A stretch of DNA of 64,000 nucleotides from NCBI RefSeq assembly GCF_025947185.1, contig NZ_CP110001.1:1612001-1676000 (forward strand), read 5' to 3'. Shown here in pieces: positions 41,006 to 49,897 of this stretch (position 1 is its first letter; every line of letters begins with the position of its first letter). The position numbers were made by a program, and so were the translations under genes. Under the pieces are notes generated by a model. That model was not told where the DNA came from, did no database searches, and saw only the letters and a list, made by a program, of their open reading frames with translations. The DNA is from Flavobacterium sp. N2038. Lineage in GTDB: Bacteria; Bacteroidota; Bacteroidia; Flavobacteriales; Flavobacteriaceae.

Positions 41006-41338
41006 TTATTCTTTATCTTGAATGGTATCTCCTTCAAATTGGATGATGTAAATATCTTCGCTGTCCTTTTTCATAAAGTATTTTTCGCGAGCATATTTTT
41101 CTATTTGTTCAGGATTCTTAAGTTGTTTAATCTGTTCCTGATCTTTTTTTATTTCTTGCTGATAATATTTTTTATTGTCTTGCAATTCATTTATCTGGCC
41201 ATCAAGAAAGCGATGATCAAAATAGGAGTAGTTGTCTAAAAATAACATCCAGACAATAAAAAACAGAAGGACCCAAACATATTTATTGCCAAGGTATTTG
41301 AACCATTTTTTGCCTTTGTATGGATTTTTTAATTTCAT
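41006..41338 (-). CDS. FtsB/DivIC-like septum formation initiator
   Basis: A 110-residue bitopic protein: short basic N-terminus, one helix (YVWVLLFFIVWMLFLDNYSY), then a coiled coil (INELQDNKKYYQQEIKKDQ) and the REKYFMKKDSEDIYIIQFE end typical of the family. It would act in the divisome with FtsL and FtsQ at the inner membrane. It is 16 bases upstream of the mutase small subunit, an unrelated neighbour. Confidence 0.9.
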   Translation of the reverse strand: MKLKNPYKGKKWFKYLGNKYVWVLLFFIVWMLFLDNYSYFDHRFLDGQINELQDNKKYYQQEIKKDQEQIKQLKNPEQIEKYAREKYFMKKDSEDIYIIQFEGDTIQDKE

Positions 41339-41444
41339 TTTTAAACGAATATTTTTTTTGAATTGGATTGTTTTTTGACCCCGATTACTTCACCAAGTTA
41401 CTGCCTTTTATTTGTGTTCAGTGAACTTTGTTTGAGCCGGTTTT

Positions 41445-41476
41445 CTTTTTATGTCTGCCGCAGCAGACATAAAAAG
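41445..41476. repeat. Perfect inverted repeat between udk and the FtsB-like gene
   Basis: CTTTTTATGTCTGC, loop CGCA, and the exact complement; outside lie GGTTTTC and GAAAAC, extending the stem. It could be the udk terminator on the minus strand or a dispersed repeat. Confidence 0.65.
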
Positions 41477-41534
41477 ATAAAGGCGAAAACAGGAATCAGC
41501 TCCTAATTATTATGGTTTAAATTTACGATAAAAA

Positions 41535-42143
41535 TTATAAAATTCGCTGATTAATTACAGCACGCACAACATCAATTGCTACAGTGTTGTATTTGTCATT
41601 CGGGATAATAATATCAGCAAATGCTTTTGACGGCTCTATAAATTGCTCGTGCATAGGCTTCAATGTGTTTTGATAACGGTTTAAAACCTCGTCGATATCA
41701 CGTCCTCGCTCTGAAATATCTCTTTTTAAACGACGGATTAATCTTTCATCTGAATCTGCGTGAACGAAAATTTTGATATCAAAAAGTTCCCGTAATTCCG
41801 GATTTGTCAAAATTAATATACCCTCGACAATCATTACTTTTCTAGGGTGAGTTGAAACCGTATCGTCAGTTCTGTTATGCTGAATAAAAGAATAAACAGG
41901 CTGATCAATAGTTTCTCCGGCTTTTAGCGCTTTTAAATGTTTTACTAATAATTCAAAATCAATAGCTCGAGGATGATCAAAATTGATTAATGCTCTTTCG
42001 TCAAAAGATAAATTATCGGTTTGTTTATAATACGAATCCTGAGAAATTACGCCCACTTCAGTGTCTGGTAATTCGTTCATGATTTGGTGTACTACCGTTG
42101 TTTTTCCACTTCCTGTTCCTCCTGCAAGTCCAATAATGAGCAT
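41535..42143 (-). CDS. udk: Uridine kinase
   Basis: A 202-residue P-loop kinase phosphorylating uridine and cytidine in nucleotide salvage. Walker A is GLAGGTGSGKTTVV at residues 5-18; SQDSYYK and NFDHPRAIDFELL are characteristic, as is RRLKRDISERGRD in the lid region. It appears to be transcribed with the downstream division gene on the minus strand, but a 196-base gap with an inverted repeat lies between. Confidence 0.96.
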   Translation of the reverse strand: MLIIGLAGGTGSGKTTVVHQIMNELPDTEVGVISQDSYYKQTDNLSFDERALINFDHPRAIDFELLVKHLKALKAGETIDQPVYSFIQHNRTDDTVSTHPRKVMIVEGILILTNPELRELFDIKIFVHADSDERLIRRLKRDISERGRDIDEVLNRYQNTLKPMHEQFIEPSKAFADIIIPNDKYNTVAIDVVRAVINQRIL

Positions 42144-42316
42144 AAAATTTTTGTTTGATATTTGTTTGGCAAAAATAATAATTTAACTGAATTGCTAAAC
42201 ATATTATGTAATTTAACCATATAAGTAGGGTAAGTAAATTTAAGCAAGTAGAATATTTAAACAATTTGTTACTTCATTGAACTTATATCACTTATATGGT
42301 GAAAAAGATAAAAAAA

Positions 42317-42342
42317 ATCCCGATGAGCAATGCTATCGGGAT
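42317..42342 (-). terminator. Terminator of the SDR gene
   Basis: ATCCCGAT/ATCGGGAT with an inner AGC/GCT pair and AT-rich flanks; T run on the minus strand. It lies 57 bases after the SDR stop and uses the same CCCGAT core as the dispersed palindrome. Confidence 0.75.
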
Positions 42343-42398
42343 CTTGTGCAATCAGTATAGTTTTAATAAAATATTCTGAGTTTAGTAAGCACTTGTAA

Positions 42399-43280
42399 TT
42401 ATTTATTCTTTTTTGCTTTTATCATCATTTCAAGCTGATCCCAAAGTTCTTCTGGAATTGCTTCTAATAAATTGAATTGTCCGGCACCTTTTAACCATTC
42501 GCCTCCGTCAATTGTAATTACATCTCCGTTTACATAAGCAGAGAAATCGGAAACTAAATAAGCAGCTAAATTGGCTAATTCCTGATGATCTCCTACACGT
42601 TTTAATGGCACTTTTTTAGACATATCAAATTTTTCGGCAAGATCTCCCGGTAATAATCTGTCCCATGCACCTTTTGTAGGGAATGGCCCCGGAGCAATCG
42701 CGTTAGAACGAATTCCGTATTTTGCCCATTCTACAGCAAGACTTCTTGTCATAGCTAAAACTCCTGCTTTTGCAGTAGCACTTGGTACTACGTAAGCTGA
42801 ACCTGTCCAGGCATAAGTAGTAACAATATTTAAAATTGTAGCCGATGTTTGTTTAGTGTCAATCCAGTGTTTTCCAAAAGCAAGTGTACAGTTTTTAGAA
42901 CCTTTCAGTACAATATCGATAACAGTATCGAAAGCATTGGCAGATAATCTTTCAGTTGGAGAAATAAAGTTTCCGGCTGCATTGTTCAAAAGAACATCTA
43001 CTTTTCCGAATACTTTTAATGTTTCCTGAAGCATGTTTTCTACTTCTTCATAATGACGAACGTCACATTGAAGAGGCAAACATTTTCCGCCAGTTTCACT
43101 TTCAAGTTCTGCAGCAGTAGCTTTAAGCTTTTCTAAATCTCTTGAAGTAATCGCTACCTGAGCGCCTAATTCTAAGAAATATTTTGTCATTGCTTTTCCT
43201 AAACCACTTCCGCCGCCAGTAACTACAATGACTTTACCTTTTAAGGCGTCATCTCGTAACATTTTATCTGTATAGCTCAT
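42399..43280 (-). CDS. Short-chain dehydrogenase resembling 2,4-dienoyl-CoA reductase
   Basis: A 293-residue Rossmann enzyme: VVTGGGSGLGKAMTKYF nucleotide loop, NNAAGNFISPTERLS, and in place of the standard YxxxK the stretch VVPSATAKAG. That lacks the usual Tyr and matches the pattern of mammalian mitochondrial dienoyl-CoA reductase, as do DVLLNNAAGNF and IDGGEWL. This suggests NADPH-dependent reduction in unsaturated fatty-acid breakdown. It lies 74 bases after the aminotransferase start gene in the same direction. Confidence 0.87.
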   Translation of the reverse strand: MSYTDKMLRDDALKGKVIVVTGGGSGLGKAMTKYFLELGAQVAITSRDLEKLKATAAELESETGGKCLPLQCDVRHYEEVENMLQETLKVFGKVDVLLNNAAGNFISPTERLSANAFDTVIDIVLKGSKNCTLAFGKHWIDTKQTSATILNIVTTYAWTGSAYVVPSATAKAGVLAMTRSLAVEWAKYGIRSNAIAPGPFPTKGAWDRLLPGDLAEKFDMSKKVPLKRVGDHQELANLAAYLVSDFSAYVNGDVITIDGGEWLKGAGQFNLLEAIPEELWDQLEMMIKAKKNK

Positions 43281-43354
43281 ACTTTTCTTTTTTTACAATA
43301 TTAATTAAAAAAATAGGATGCACGCATACTATTGTTATAAAATTTTGATAAAGT

Positions 43355-44482
43355 TTATATTTTGGACAATTTTTTTGCTGCTGACTCTAATGTAAAATTG
43401 TCTTTGGCAAAGCAAAAACGGATTAATTTCTGGTCTTTATGATCTGAATAAAAAGAGGAAATAGGAATAGCGGCAACACCATGATCTGTAATTAGTTTTT
43501 TACAAAAAGTAATATCGTCATCGTTTGAAATATTGGCATACGAGGCAACCTGAAAATATGTCCCTTCGCATGGTTTAAGTTCAAATTGGCTATTTTTAAG
43601 CAGTTTCTGGAAATAATCTCTCTTTTCCTGATAGAATTTCCCAAGCAAATTAACATCAACAACATCTAAATATTCGCTGATGGCAAACTGAGAAATACTG
43701 TTTACGCTGAAAACCAGAAATTGATGTACTTTTTTGATTTCTTTCATTAAGTGTTCAGGAGCAACAGTGTAGCCAATTTTCCATCCCGTGATATGAAATG
43801 ATTTTCCAAATGAAGAAACCATAATACAGCGATCTAAAAGAAAACTTTTGGTATGTGCCGAAATGTGTTTTTCTTCAAAAGTGATGTATTCGTAAACTTC
43901 ATCAGATAAAACCAGTAGATCGGGATATTTTGATAGTAATTTTTCTAATTGAAGGAAATCTGCTTCGGTTAATATTTTTCCAGTCGGATTATGCGGATTG
44001 TTGATGATAATCATTCGGCTTTTCTCCGAACAAGCTTTTTCGATTATTTCCCAATTTGGGGTATAATCATCATTTAAGGCTACCCGAACAGGTTTTGCTT
44101 TACAAAGTAAAACAGGTGACTCGTATGAATCATAACTCGGATCGAGAATAATGACTTCGTCATTTTCTTTTACCAAAGCCAAAATTGAAGTAAAAATTCC
44201 CTGTGTGGCCCCAGCTGTAACTAAAAGTTCTAAATCAGGATTGATTGTTCTGTTATAAGAACTCTGAGTTAACGCTGCAATTTTACTCATCAATGGCGGA
44301 TAACCTGCCATTGGCGTATATTGATGGACGTTTTCCTTTGATAATCGGGCAACAATATCCGTCAATCTTTCATCAACAGGAAAATTTGGAAATCCTTGAG
44401 AAAGATTTATCGCATTATATTCGACTGCCATTTTTGACATTACCGTAAAAATGCTTGTGGTTACGTTTGGGAGTTTACTCAT
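43355..44482 (-). CDS. Class I/II aminotransferase (methionine aminotransferase-like)
   Basis: A 375-residue PLP enzyme of the YbdL/kynurenine-aminotransferase group: NLSQGFPNFPVDERL, PHNPTGKILTEADF, SDEVYEYITFE, and the PLP Lys in SSFGKSFHITGWKIGY. Probably transaminates methionine or aromatic amino acids. The start MSKLPNVTTSIFTVMSKMA recurs as a 5' fossil at 46438-46539, evidence for a duplication. It follows the TonB-C protein gene by 47 bases. Confidence 0.93.
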   Translation of the reverse strand: MSKLPNVTTSIFTVMSKMAVEYNAINLSQGFPNFPVDERLTDIVARLSKENVHQYTPMAGYPPLMSKIAALTQSSYNRTINPDLELLVTAGATQGIFTSILALVKENDEVIILDPSYDSYESPVLLCKAKPVRVALNDDYTPNWEIIEKACSEKSRMIIINNPHNPTGKILTEADFLQLEKLLSKYPDLLVLSDEVYEYITFEEKHISAHTKSFLLDRCIMVSSFGKSFHITGWKIGYTVAPEHLMKEIKKVHQFLVFSVNSISQFAISEYLDVVDVNLLGKFYQEKRDYFQKLLKNSQFELKPCEGTYFQVASYANISNDDDITFCKKLITDHGVAAIPISSFYSDHKDQKLIRFCFAKDNFTLESAAKKLSKI

Positions 44483-44529
44483 GGTAAAAGTTTGATTTGG
44501 AGAAACTTGTTTGAGAAAATATTAGGATG

Positions 44530-45321
44530 TTAATTTATAACTATAGGCATAGAATATAAAACTCGAACTACTTTGTTATTTTGTTTTCCGGGAGTCCATT
44601 TTGGAGAATTTTTTAATACTCTAATTGCTTCTGCACCCGTACCGAATCCAATGTCTCTTAAGATTTTTATATCACTTAAAGAGCCATCTTTTTCGATAAT
44701 AAAAGTAGCATAAACTTTTCCTTTTAAATCATTTTGTGGTTTTTTGTAATTGTCTTTTAAAAAATGTTCTAAGGCTTCTTGGCCACCTGGAAATTCAGGT
44801 CTTACTTCTATACCTGCGGTATTATAAACTTGATTTTCTTCTTCAATAACAGGTATAACTGAACTGCTTTGAGTAGAGTTATACAATTTGACTGCGTTTG
44901 GTGGTTCGTTTCCAGTTACATTTATAGGAAATGAATATTGCCATCTTACAGGTTTACCATTTTTCTTTGCAGGAATCCATTTTGGAGATATTTTTAGAAC
45001 TCTAATAGCTTCTTCTCCAGTTCCATGACCAATATCTCTTAAGACTTTTATATTGCTTAATGTTCCATTTTGTTCAACCATAAAAGCAACATAGACTTTA
45101 CCTTTTAAGTTACTTACGTTAGGCATCTTGTAATTTTTCTTAAGAAAATCGTTGTGTAAAGCCTCTGGCCCTCCAGGAAATTCCGGTTTGGTATCTATGG
45201 TTGGAATTTCTTCTGTTTTATTAAGTACTGCATCTGGATCTGATTTGATTGTTGGTTCTTTATATTGTGAAAATGTATTTTGTAGAAAGCAAATCAAAAC
45301 AAGTAGAAGTAACTTTTTCAT
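44530..45321 (-). CDS. Periplasmic protein with two TonB C-terminal domains
   Basis: A 263-residue protein with a signal peptide (MKKLLLLVLICFLQNTFSQ) and two tandem TonB-C domains, each with PEFPGG, LKGKVY and AIRVLK...PKW motifs (about 48-150 and 170-262). There is no inner-membrane anchor or Pro-rich linker, so it is not a classical energy-transducing TonB. The second domain is closely similar to the pseudogene at 46585. Just upstream (45336-45410) is a decayed 3' end of the methyltransferase gene, so this gene once followed it directly. Confidence 0.88.
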   Translation of the reverse strand: MKKLLLLVLICFLQNTFSQYKEPTIKSDPDAVLNKTEEIPTIDTKPEFPGGPEALHNDFLKKNYKMPNVSNLKGKVYVAFMVEQNGTLSNIKVLRDIGHGTGEEAIRVLKISPKWIPAKKNGKPVRWQYSFPINVTGNEPPNAVKLYNSTQSSSVIPVIEEENQVYNTAGIEVRPEFPGGQEALEHFLKDNYKKPQNDLKGKVYATFIIEKDGSLSDIKILRDIGFGTGAEAIRVLKNSPKWTPGKQNNKVVRVLYSMPIVIN

Positions 45322-45335
45322 TACGGTGTTTTTAG

Positions 45336-45410
45336 GGTTAGTTTACATTTACATGAATTACAAAAATTGTCAGTCTGTTATGAAGATTTACTTTCAATTT
45401 TTTTGGATAG
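45336..45410 (-). pseudogene. Decayed 3' fossil of the methyltransferase gene (copy 1)
   Basis: Read on the minus strand in the old frame it gives KVNLHNRLTIFVIHVNV against KVDLHNRPTIFIIHKM of the intact gene at 47021. The nucleotide alignment continues through CAGTCTGTTATG and TTTTAATTTTTT-like flanks. The stop codon and most of the gene are lost. Confidence 0.75.
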
Positions 45411-45477
45411 AAATTTTAATTATAAATGTACTTGTTTTTTGAAGTAAATCAATATTTTTTTCTTTTTTAGATATAAA

Positions 45478-45529
45478 AAAAACATTAAATAATGACTTCG
45501 TGCCAGTAAATCAGTTATTTAATGTTTTT
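45478..45529 (-). terminator. Terminator of the 175-residue exported protein gene
   Basis: Fifteen-bp perfect stem AAAAACATTAAATAA/TTATTTAATGTTTTT with a 22-base loop, and T run on the minus strand. Confidence 0.7.
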
Positions 45530-45541
45530 CTTATAATTGTT

Positions 45542-46069
45542 TTATTGTATAATTTCTCCGGTTGGTTTGATTACTAGTTTGATAATTTCATTGTCTTTTT
45601 TGATTTTCAGATTGTATTCTTTTTGTTTGATATCGCCTTGTTCTTGAGTATACGTAAATTTGTCTTTTACTATTGTATATCCTGGGTATTTCGAATATAT
45701 CGCGTAAATTACTTTGCCGGGAAGTTTTACGTTTTCATAATTTTCAACGACACTGGTTAGTTTTCCATTCTCATTATAGGTTGCAGATAAGGAGCCTTGT
45801 GCGGATTCAAAGACTACTAAGTACGAGTCATAGCCTTCATAATCTTTTCCTAAATTATAAGAAATAAAATGTTTTTGAAGCGCTTTAACTCCTTGATCCG
45901 GATTTCTGTCAGGTAAGTAAATCGAAAAATCCTTTCCTACGCTTTTAATTACAACAGCAGGTAAATCTGCCATTTTTATTTCAGCATCTTTTGGGCTGAT
46001 AATTTCGCCTTGAGAGTAAGAATTTGTCGTCAGACTAAAAAATAATATAAAAAAAAGAAATGCTTTCAT
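45542..46069 (-). CDS. Exported protein of unknown function
   Basis: A 175-residue protein with a signal peptide (MKAFLFFILFFSLTTNSYSQ). The repeated AVVIKSVGKDFSIYLP, ATYNENGKLTSVVE, YSKYPGYTIVKDKFT pattern resembles PepSY-like/BLIP-like secreted proteins common in Bacteroidota, but I am not sure of the fold. It has its own terminator and sits between two duplicated blocks, absent from the other copy. Confidence 0.75.
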   Translation of the reverse strand: MKAFLFFILFFSLTTNSYSQGEIISPKDAEIKMADLPAVVIKSVGKDFSIYLPDRNPDQGVKALQKHFISYNLGKDYEGYDSYLVVFESAQGSLSATYNENGKLTSVVENYENVKLPGKVIYAIYSKYPGYTIVKDKFTYTQEQGDIKQKEYNLKIKKDNEIIKLVIKPTGEIIQ

Positions 46070-46404
46070 GATATTTAATTTTAAAATATTAATTAATTAA
46101 GTTAATCTTAATGATTTAAAATTATATGAAGGCTTCCTTATTTTCTTCCCCTTTTTGATGATGTTTTTAATGTTAAATCATTAAACTGTAGGGTTTTGAG
46201 TGTTTTTTTTTGGAACCAGATAAAAGTAACTCTTTTACCTATGTATAAGAGTTAAAAATATCTTTATAGATTGTTAATTTAAAGCAGTTTAAGAGTGTTT
46301 TTTTAAGAAAAGATTATAACGGATCAACTCACATTGTTTAATAACAACAAGTGGTGTAGAAATTTGAACTAATAATTACTGATATCTACCGGAATTATAG
46401 TGAT
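46070..46404. other. Intergenic region
   Basis: AT-rich, with TTAATTAATTAAGTTAAT and AACTCTTTTACC...AAGAGTT inverted segments; no gene seen. Confidence 0.4.
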
Positions 46405-46447
46405 TACATTTTGTGAATAATAAAAATCGTAGGTCTGCTATGTAAAA
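46405..46447 (-). pseudogene. 3' fossil of the methyltransferase gene (copy 2)
   Basis: About 43 bases match the 3' end of the intact gene (47020-47062) with two differences, keeping RPTIFIIHKM and its stop. It is joined directly to the aminotransferase fossil, marking a duplication breakpoint. Confidence 0.9.
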
Positions 46448-46539
46448 ATTCTCTGAGAAAGATTTATCGTATTATATTCGGATGCCATTTTGGCTATTAC
46501 CGTAAAGATGCTTGTCATTATTTTTGGAAGTTTGCTCAT
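46438..46539 (-). pseudogene. 5' fossil of the aminotransferase gene
   Basis: An ATG at 46539 opens MSKLPKIMTSIFTVIAKMAS and continues EYNTINLSQ, matching the first 29 residues of the aminotransferase at 44482. After NLSQ the frame runs into RIFT and a stop, where the sequence switches to the methyltransferase 3' fossil. Confidence 0.9.
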
Positions 46540-46584
46540 GACAAAGTTTGGTTTTGAGGAAATTTGTGAGTGAATAAAATAAAC

Positions 46585-47000
46585 TTAATTTATTACCATT
46601 GCAATGGAGTAGAGAACTCTAATGGTTTTATTGTTTTGTTTTCCAGGGCTCCATTTTGGAAATAGTTTCAAAACTCTTATGGCTTCCGTGCCTGTTTCGT
46701 GTCCAAGATCTCTTAAAATTTTAGTATCGCTTAATGATCCGTCTTTTTCAATAATAAAAGTGGCGTATATTTTTCCTTTTAAACCTTCTTTTGGATTTTT
46801 GAAATTTTGTTTTATAAATCCGTTCATTGCGTCTACTCCTCCCGGAATTCTGGTCTTACATCTATTCCTGCTGTATTGTAAACTTGGTTTCCTTCAATAA
46901 TAGCTCTTTCTGAATCACTTATATATCTTTTAGGTTCTTCAATTTGAGAAAATGCATTTTGAGCAAAACAAATTGCAATCAGGATTAAAAACTTTTTCAT
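46585..47000 (-). pseudogene. Single TonB-C domain protein, frameshifted
   Basis: The start at 47000 gives a signal peptide (MKKFLILIAICFAQNAFSQ) and NQVYNTAGIDVRPEF, then a stop (REE*). One missing base near 46848-46852 would restore PGGVDAMNGFIKQNFK and the domain LKGKIYATFIIEKDGSLSD to its end at 46585, 138 residues in all. It is closest to the second domain of the 44530 gene. The frameshift is either real decay or a sequence error; several other frameshifts lie nearby. Confidence 0.85.
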
Positions 47001-47020
47001 AAGGAGGTTTTAAGGTTAGC

Positions 47021-47734
47021 TTACATTTTATGAATAATAAAAATCGTAGGTCTGTTATGTAAATCCACTTTTAATTTTTTCCAATCCGAAACTTTCATTG
47101 TTTTGATGAACTCTGTTGGTAAAGTAATATCTGTAGCAATACAAAGATGTGTTGACGGGTTTAAAATCTGTAAAAGATCTTCAACCAATTTGTTGTTTCT
47201 ATAAGGTGTTTCAATAAAAATTTGAGACTGATTTTTATCCTGAGATAATTTCTCAAAATGCCTTAAAGCTGATTTTTTCTCGTCTTTGTCAATTGGCAAA
47301 TATCCATTGAAAGTAAAACTTTGTCCATTCATTCCGGAAGCCATCATAGCTAATAAAATAGAAGAAGGGCCAACTAAAGGTACCACTTGAATCCCTTTTT
47401 CATGCGCTAATTTTACGATAACTGCACCTGGATCTGCTACACCCGGACAACCTGCTTCACTCATTAAACCCATATTTTTTCCTTCTAATAAAGGTTTGAT
47501 AAAGTCTAGATGTTCACTTGGTTCTGTACGTTTGTTAAGGGTAAAAAGAACCAGTTCAGATTGTTTCTTTTCAGGATAAACTGCTTTTATAGATTTTCGA
47601 GCTGTCTTGTCATTTTCTACAATGTAGTGGTCTATCAACTCTATACTTCTTCTTACTGTTTGTGGTAAAACATCCATTGGATCGCTTTCACCCATTGTAG
47701 TTGGAATTAAATATAGTTTTCCGAGAAGTTTCAT
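47021..47734 (-). CDS. RsmI-like SAM-dependent methyltransferase
   Basis: A 237-residue protein of the tetrapyrrole-methylase fold (GKLYLIPTTMGE; LMSEAGCPGVADPGA; VPLVGPSSILLAMMASGMNG), as in 16S rRNA 2'-O-methyltransferase RsmI but shorter than the approximately 285 residues of that enzyme. It lies 73 bases after the phosphatase and 20 bases before the TonB-C pseudogene. Its 3' end occurs twice more as fossils. Confidence 0.88.
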   Translation of the reverse strand: MKLLGKLYLIPTTMGESDPMDVLPQTVRRSIELIDHYIVENDKTARKSIKAVYPEKKQSELVLFTLNKRTEPSEHLDFIKPLLEGKNMGLMSEAGCPGVADPGAVIVKLAHEKGIQVVPLVGPSSILLAMMASGMNGQSFTFNGYLPIDKDEKKSALRHFEKLSQDKNQSQIFIETPYRNNKLVEDLLQILNPSTHLCIATDITLPTEFIKTMKVSDWKKLKVDLHNRPTIFIIHKM

Positions 47735-47807
47735 TTGATGCTATTTTAGAGTTTAAAAAGAAAATGTATTTCAATTATTAACTTAATAATTAAAATACAT
47801 GGAGAAT

Positions 47808-48275
47808 TTATGAATGTTTTTTGATGAGTTTTTGTGCAATAATGTCGGCCACTTCATCAAGCATTTGATATACATTGTCGAAACCATTAACGGCTCCGAA
47901 ATAAGGATCGGGGATATCTACATTTTCATCTGGAAATAGTTCATTTAAAATTAAACGAACTTTATTTTTGTGTTCTGGTGTTTTGGCAAGTTGAGTGACA
48001 TCGCGGTAATTTGAATTATCCATGACATAGATATAATCAAATTCATCAAAATCTGAAGTTTTAAATTGTCTTCCTCTTTGATTGTCTATACTTAAACCGT
48101 TTTTTTGAGCAACGGCGATAGAGCGTTTGTCAGGTGCATGTCCTACATGCCAGGATCCAGTTCCGGCAGAATCAACTAAAAATTTGTCTTTTGGTAATTT
48201 TGATGCTAATATACCTTCTGCTAAAGGTGATCGGCATATATTCCCCAAACAAACCATTAAAATTTTTATTGGCAT
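47808..48275 (-). CDS. Low-molecular-weight protein-tyrosine phosphatase
   Basis: A 155-residue cysteine phosphatase. The P-loop is VCLGNICRSPLAEG (CX5R) at residues 7-20 and the general acid is in PDPYFG near 127. It starts 9 bases after the dnaA stop, so it is probably co-transcribed with dnaA. Targets are unknown. Confidence 0.94.
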   Translation of the reverse strand: MPIKILMVCLGNICRSPLAEGILASKLPKDKFLVDSAGTGSWHVGHAPDKRSIAVAQKNGLSIDNQRGRQFKTSDFDEFDYIYVMDNSNYRDVTQLAKTPEHKNKVRLILNELFPDENVDIPDPYFGAVNGFDNVYQMLDEVADIIAQKLIKKHS

Positions 48276-48284
48276 GATTCGCGT

Positions 48285-49711
48285 TTATAGCGTTAGTTTT
48301 TTGTTGATATCTTCGACAAACTTTTTGAATTGTTTGTCTGTAGAAACTAAATTGTCAACAGTTTTGCAAGCATGTAAAACGGTAGCGTGATCGCGATCTC
48401 CAATTTGTGAACCAATGTTTGCCAAAGAAGCTTTGGTAAATTTCTTTGCAAAAAACATAGCCAATTGTCTCGCTTGTACAACGTGCCTCTTTCTTGTTTT
48501 AGATTGAAGCGTTTCTATATCCAACTGGAAATAATCAGATACGATTTTTTGAATATAATCGATAGAGATTTCTCTCTTTACGTTTTTAACAAATTTTTCA
48601 ACTACACTTTTTGCTAATTCAATTGTAACTTCTTTTTTGTTGAAAGAAGATGAGCAATTAGCGAAATAATTGCGCCTTCAAGTTCTCTAACGTTAGATTT
48701 GATATTACGGGCAACATATTCTAAAATGTCTTCCGGCATATCAACACCATCACGATAAAGAATGTTCTTCAGGATCGAAATACGAGTTTCGTAATCAGGC
48801 TGATGTAATTCTGCAGATAATCCCCATTTAAAACGAGATAATAAACGTTGTTCAATATCTTGCATGTCAACCGGAGCTTTATCAGATGTTAAGATTACCT
48901 GTTTTCCGTTTTGGTGCAAATAGTTGAAAATGTGGAAGAATACGTCCTGAGTTCCTGATTTTCCAGATAAAAACTGAACGTCGTCAATAATTAAAACATC
49001 AATCAGCTGATAAAAATGAATAAAATCATTACGATTATTCTTTTTTACAGAATCAATATATTGTTGTGTGAAAATTTCGGCAGAAATATATAAAACCGTT
49101 TTTTCTGGATATTTGTCTTTTACTTCAACACCAATAGCATGTGCTAAGTGTGTTTTCCTAAACCAACTCCTCCAAAAATCAATAAAGGATTAAAAGAAGT
49201 TCCTCCAGGTTTATTGGCAACAGCCATACCCGCAGATCGAGCCAAACGGTTTGAATCTCCTTCAAGGAAATTGTCAAAACTGTAATTTGGGTTTAGCTGT
49301 GATTCAATTTTTAAATTTCGGATTCCCGGAATTACAAAAGGATTTTTAAGCTCAGGATTTAAGTTTTTAAACGGAGCATCCACCTCTTGTGGTTTTCATT
49401 GGCACTCTGTTGGAACTTGGCAGCTGTTCGGTAAACGGCTGTTTGTTTCCATAAGTGTTTTCCATTTTAATTTTATACAGTAACTTTGCGTTTTTTCCCA
49501 GTTCTTTGGTAAGCGCAACTTTCAATAATTTAACGTAATGTTCTTCTAGCCATTCGTAGAAAAATTTACTAGGTACCTGAATGTATAATGCGTTGTCGGT
49601 TAGCTCAACTGATTTGATTGGTTCAAACCAAGTTTTATATGCTTGATCTTGAATATTGTCTTTTATAAAGGACAAACAGTTTTCCCATACCGATTGAGCA
49701 GTTTTAGTCAT
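48285..49711 (-). pseudogene. dnaA: Chromosomal replication initiator DnaA, with three single-base indels
   Basis: All domains are present but in different frames. Domain I is intact from 49711 (MTKTAQSVWENCLSF). Breaks: an extra C near 49393 (AAAACCACAAG where AAAACACAAG restores MKTQEVDAPF); a missing A near 49155 (GGAAAACAC, needed five As, restoring GLGKTHLAHA); a missing base near 48654 (CTCATCTT, restoring LIAQSSFNKK). Between them AAA+ elements (LIIDDVQFLSG; ILTSDKAPVDM) and the HTH (DRDHATVLHACKTV) are normal. Corrected, the protein is 475 residues, the normal length. The gene is essential, so sequence errors are more likely than real decay. Confidence 0.93.
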
Positions 49712-49897
49712 AGATTCAGATAAGTTTTTTATTATTGATAAAGATTCTCCTAATAAAAAAGGAGCAAATTTTTTCCGTATTTCGGGATAACAAATATGTG
49801 AACAAATTTCTGTAAAAAAAAATATTTTGGAGTCTAATTTTATAAAAAAATGTTGTAAGTGAACTTTGGGAATTTAATTTTTTTTAATCTATAAATA

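Noticed and set aside
42144..42398. Regulatory RNA or riboswitch upstream of udk
   Set aside because: Only a terminator-like hairpin for the SDR gene was recognised.
48285..49711. Programmed frameshifting in dnaA
   Set aside because: Three indels of mixed sign, no slippery heptamers with stimulatory structure, and DnaA is not known to be decoded this way.
49712..49897. Replication origin next to dnaA
   Set aside because: Only isolated DnaA-box-like words (for example TGTGAACAA) are present; no cluster and no AT-rich unwinding array beyond background.
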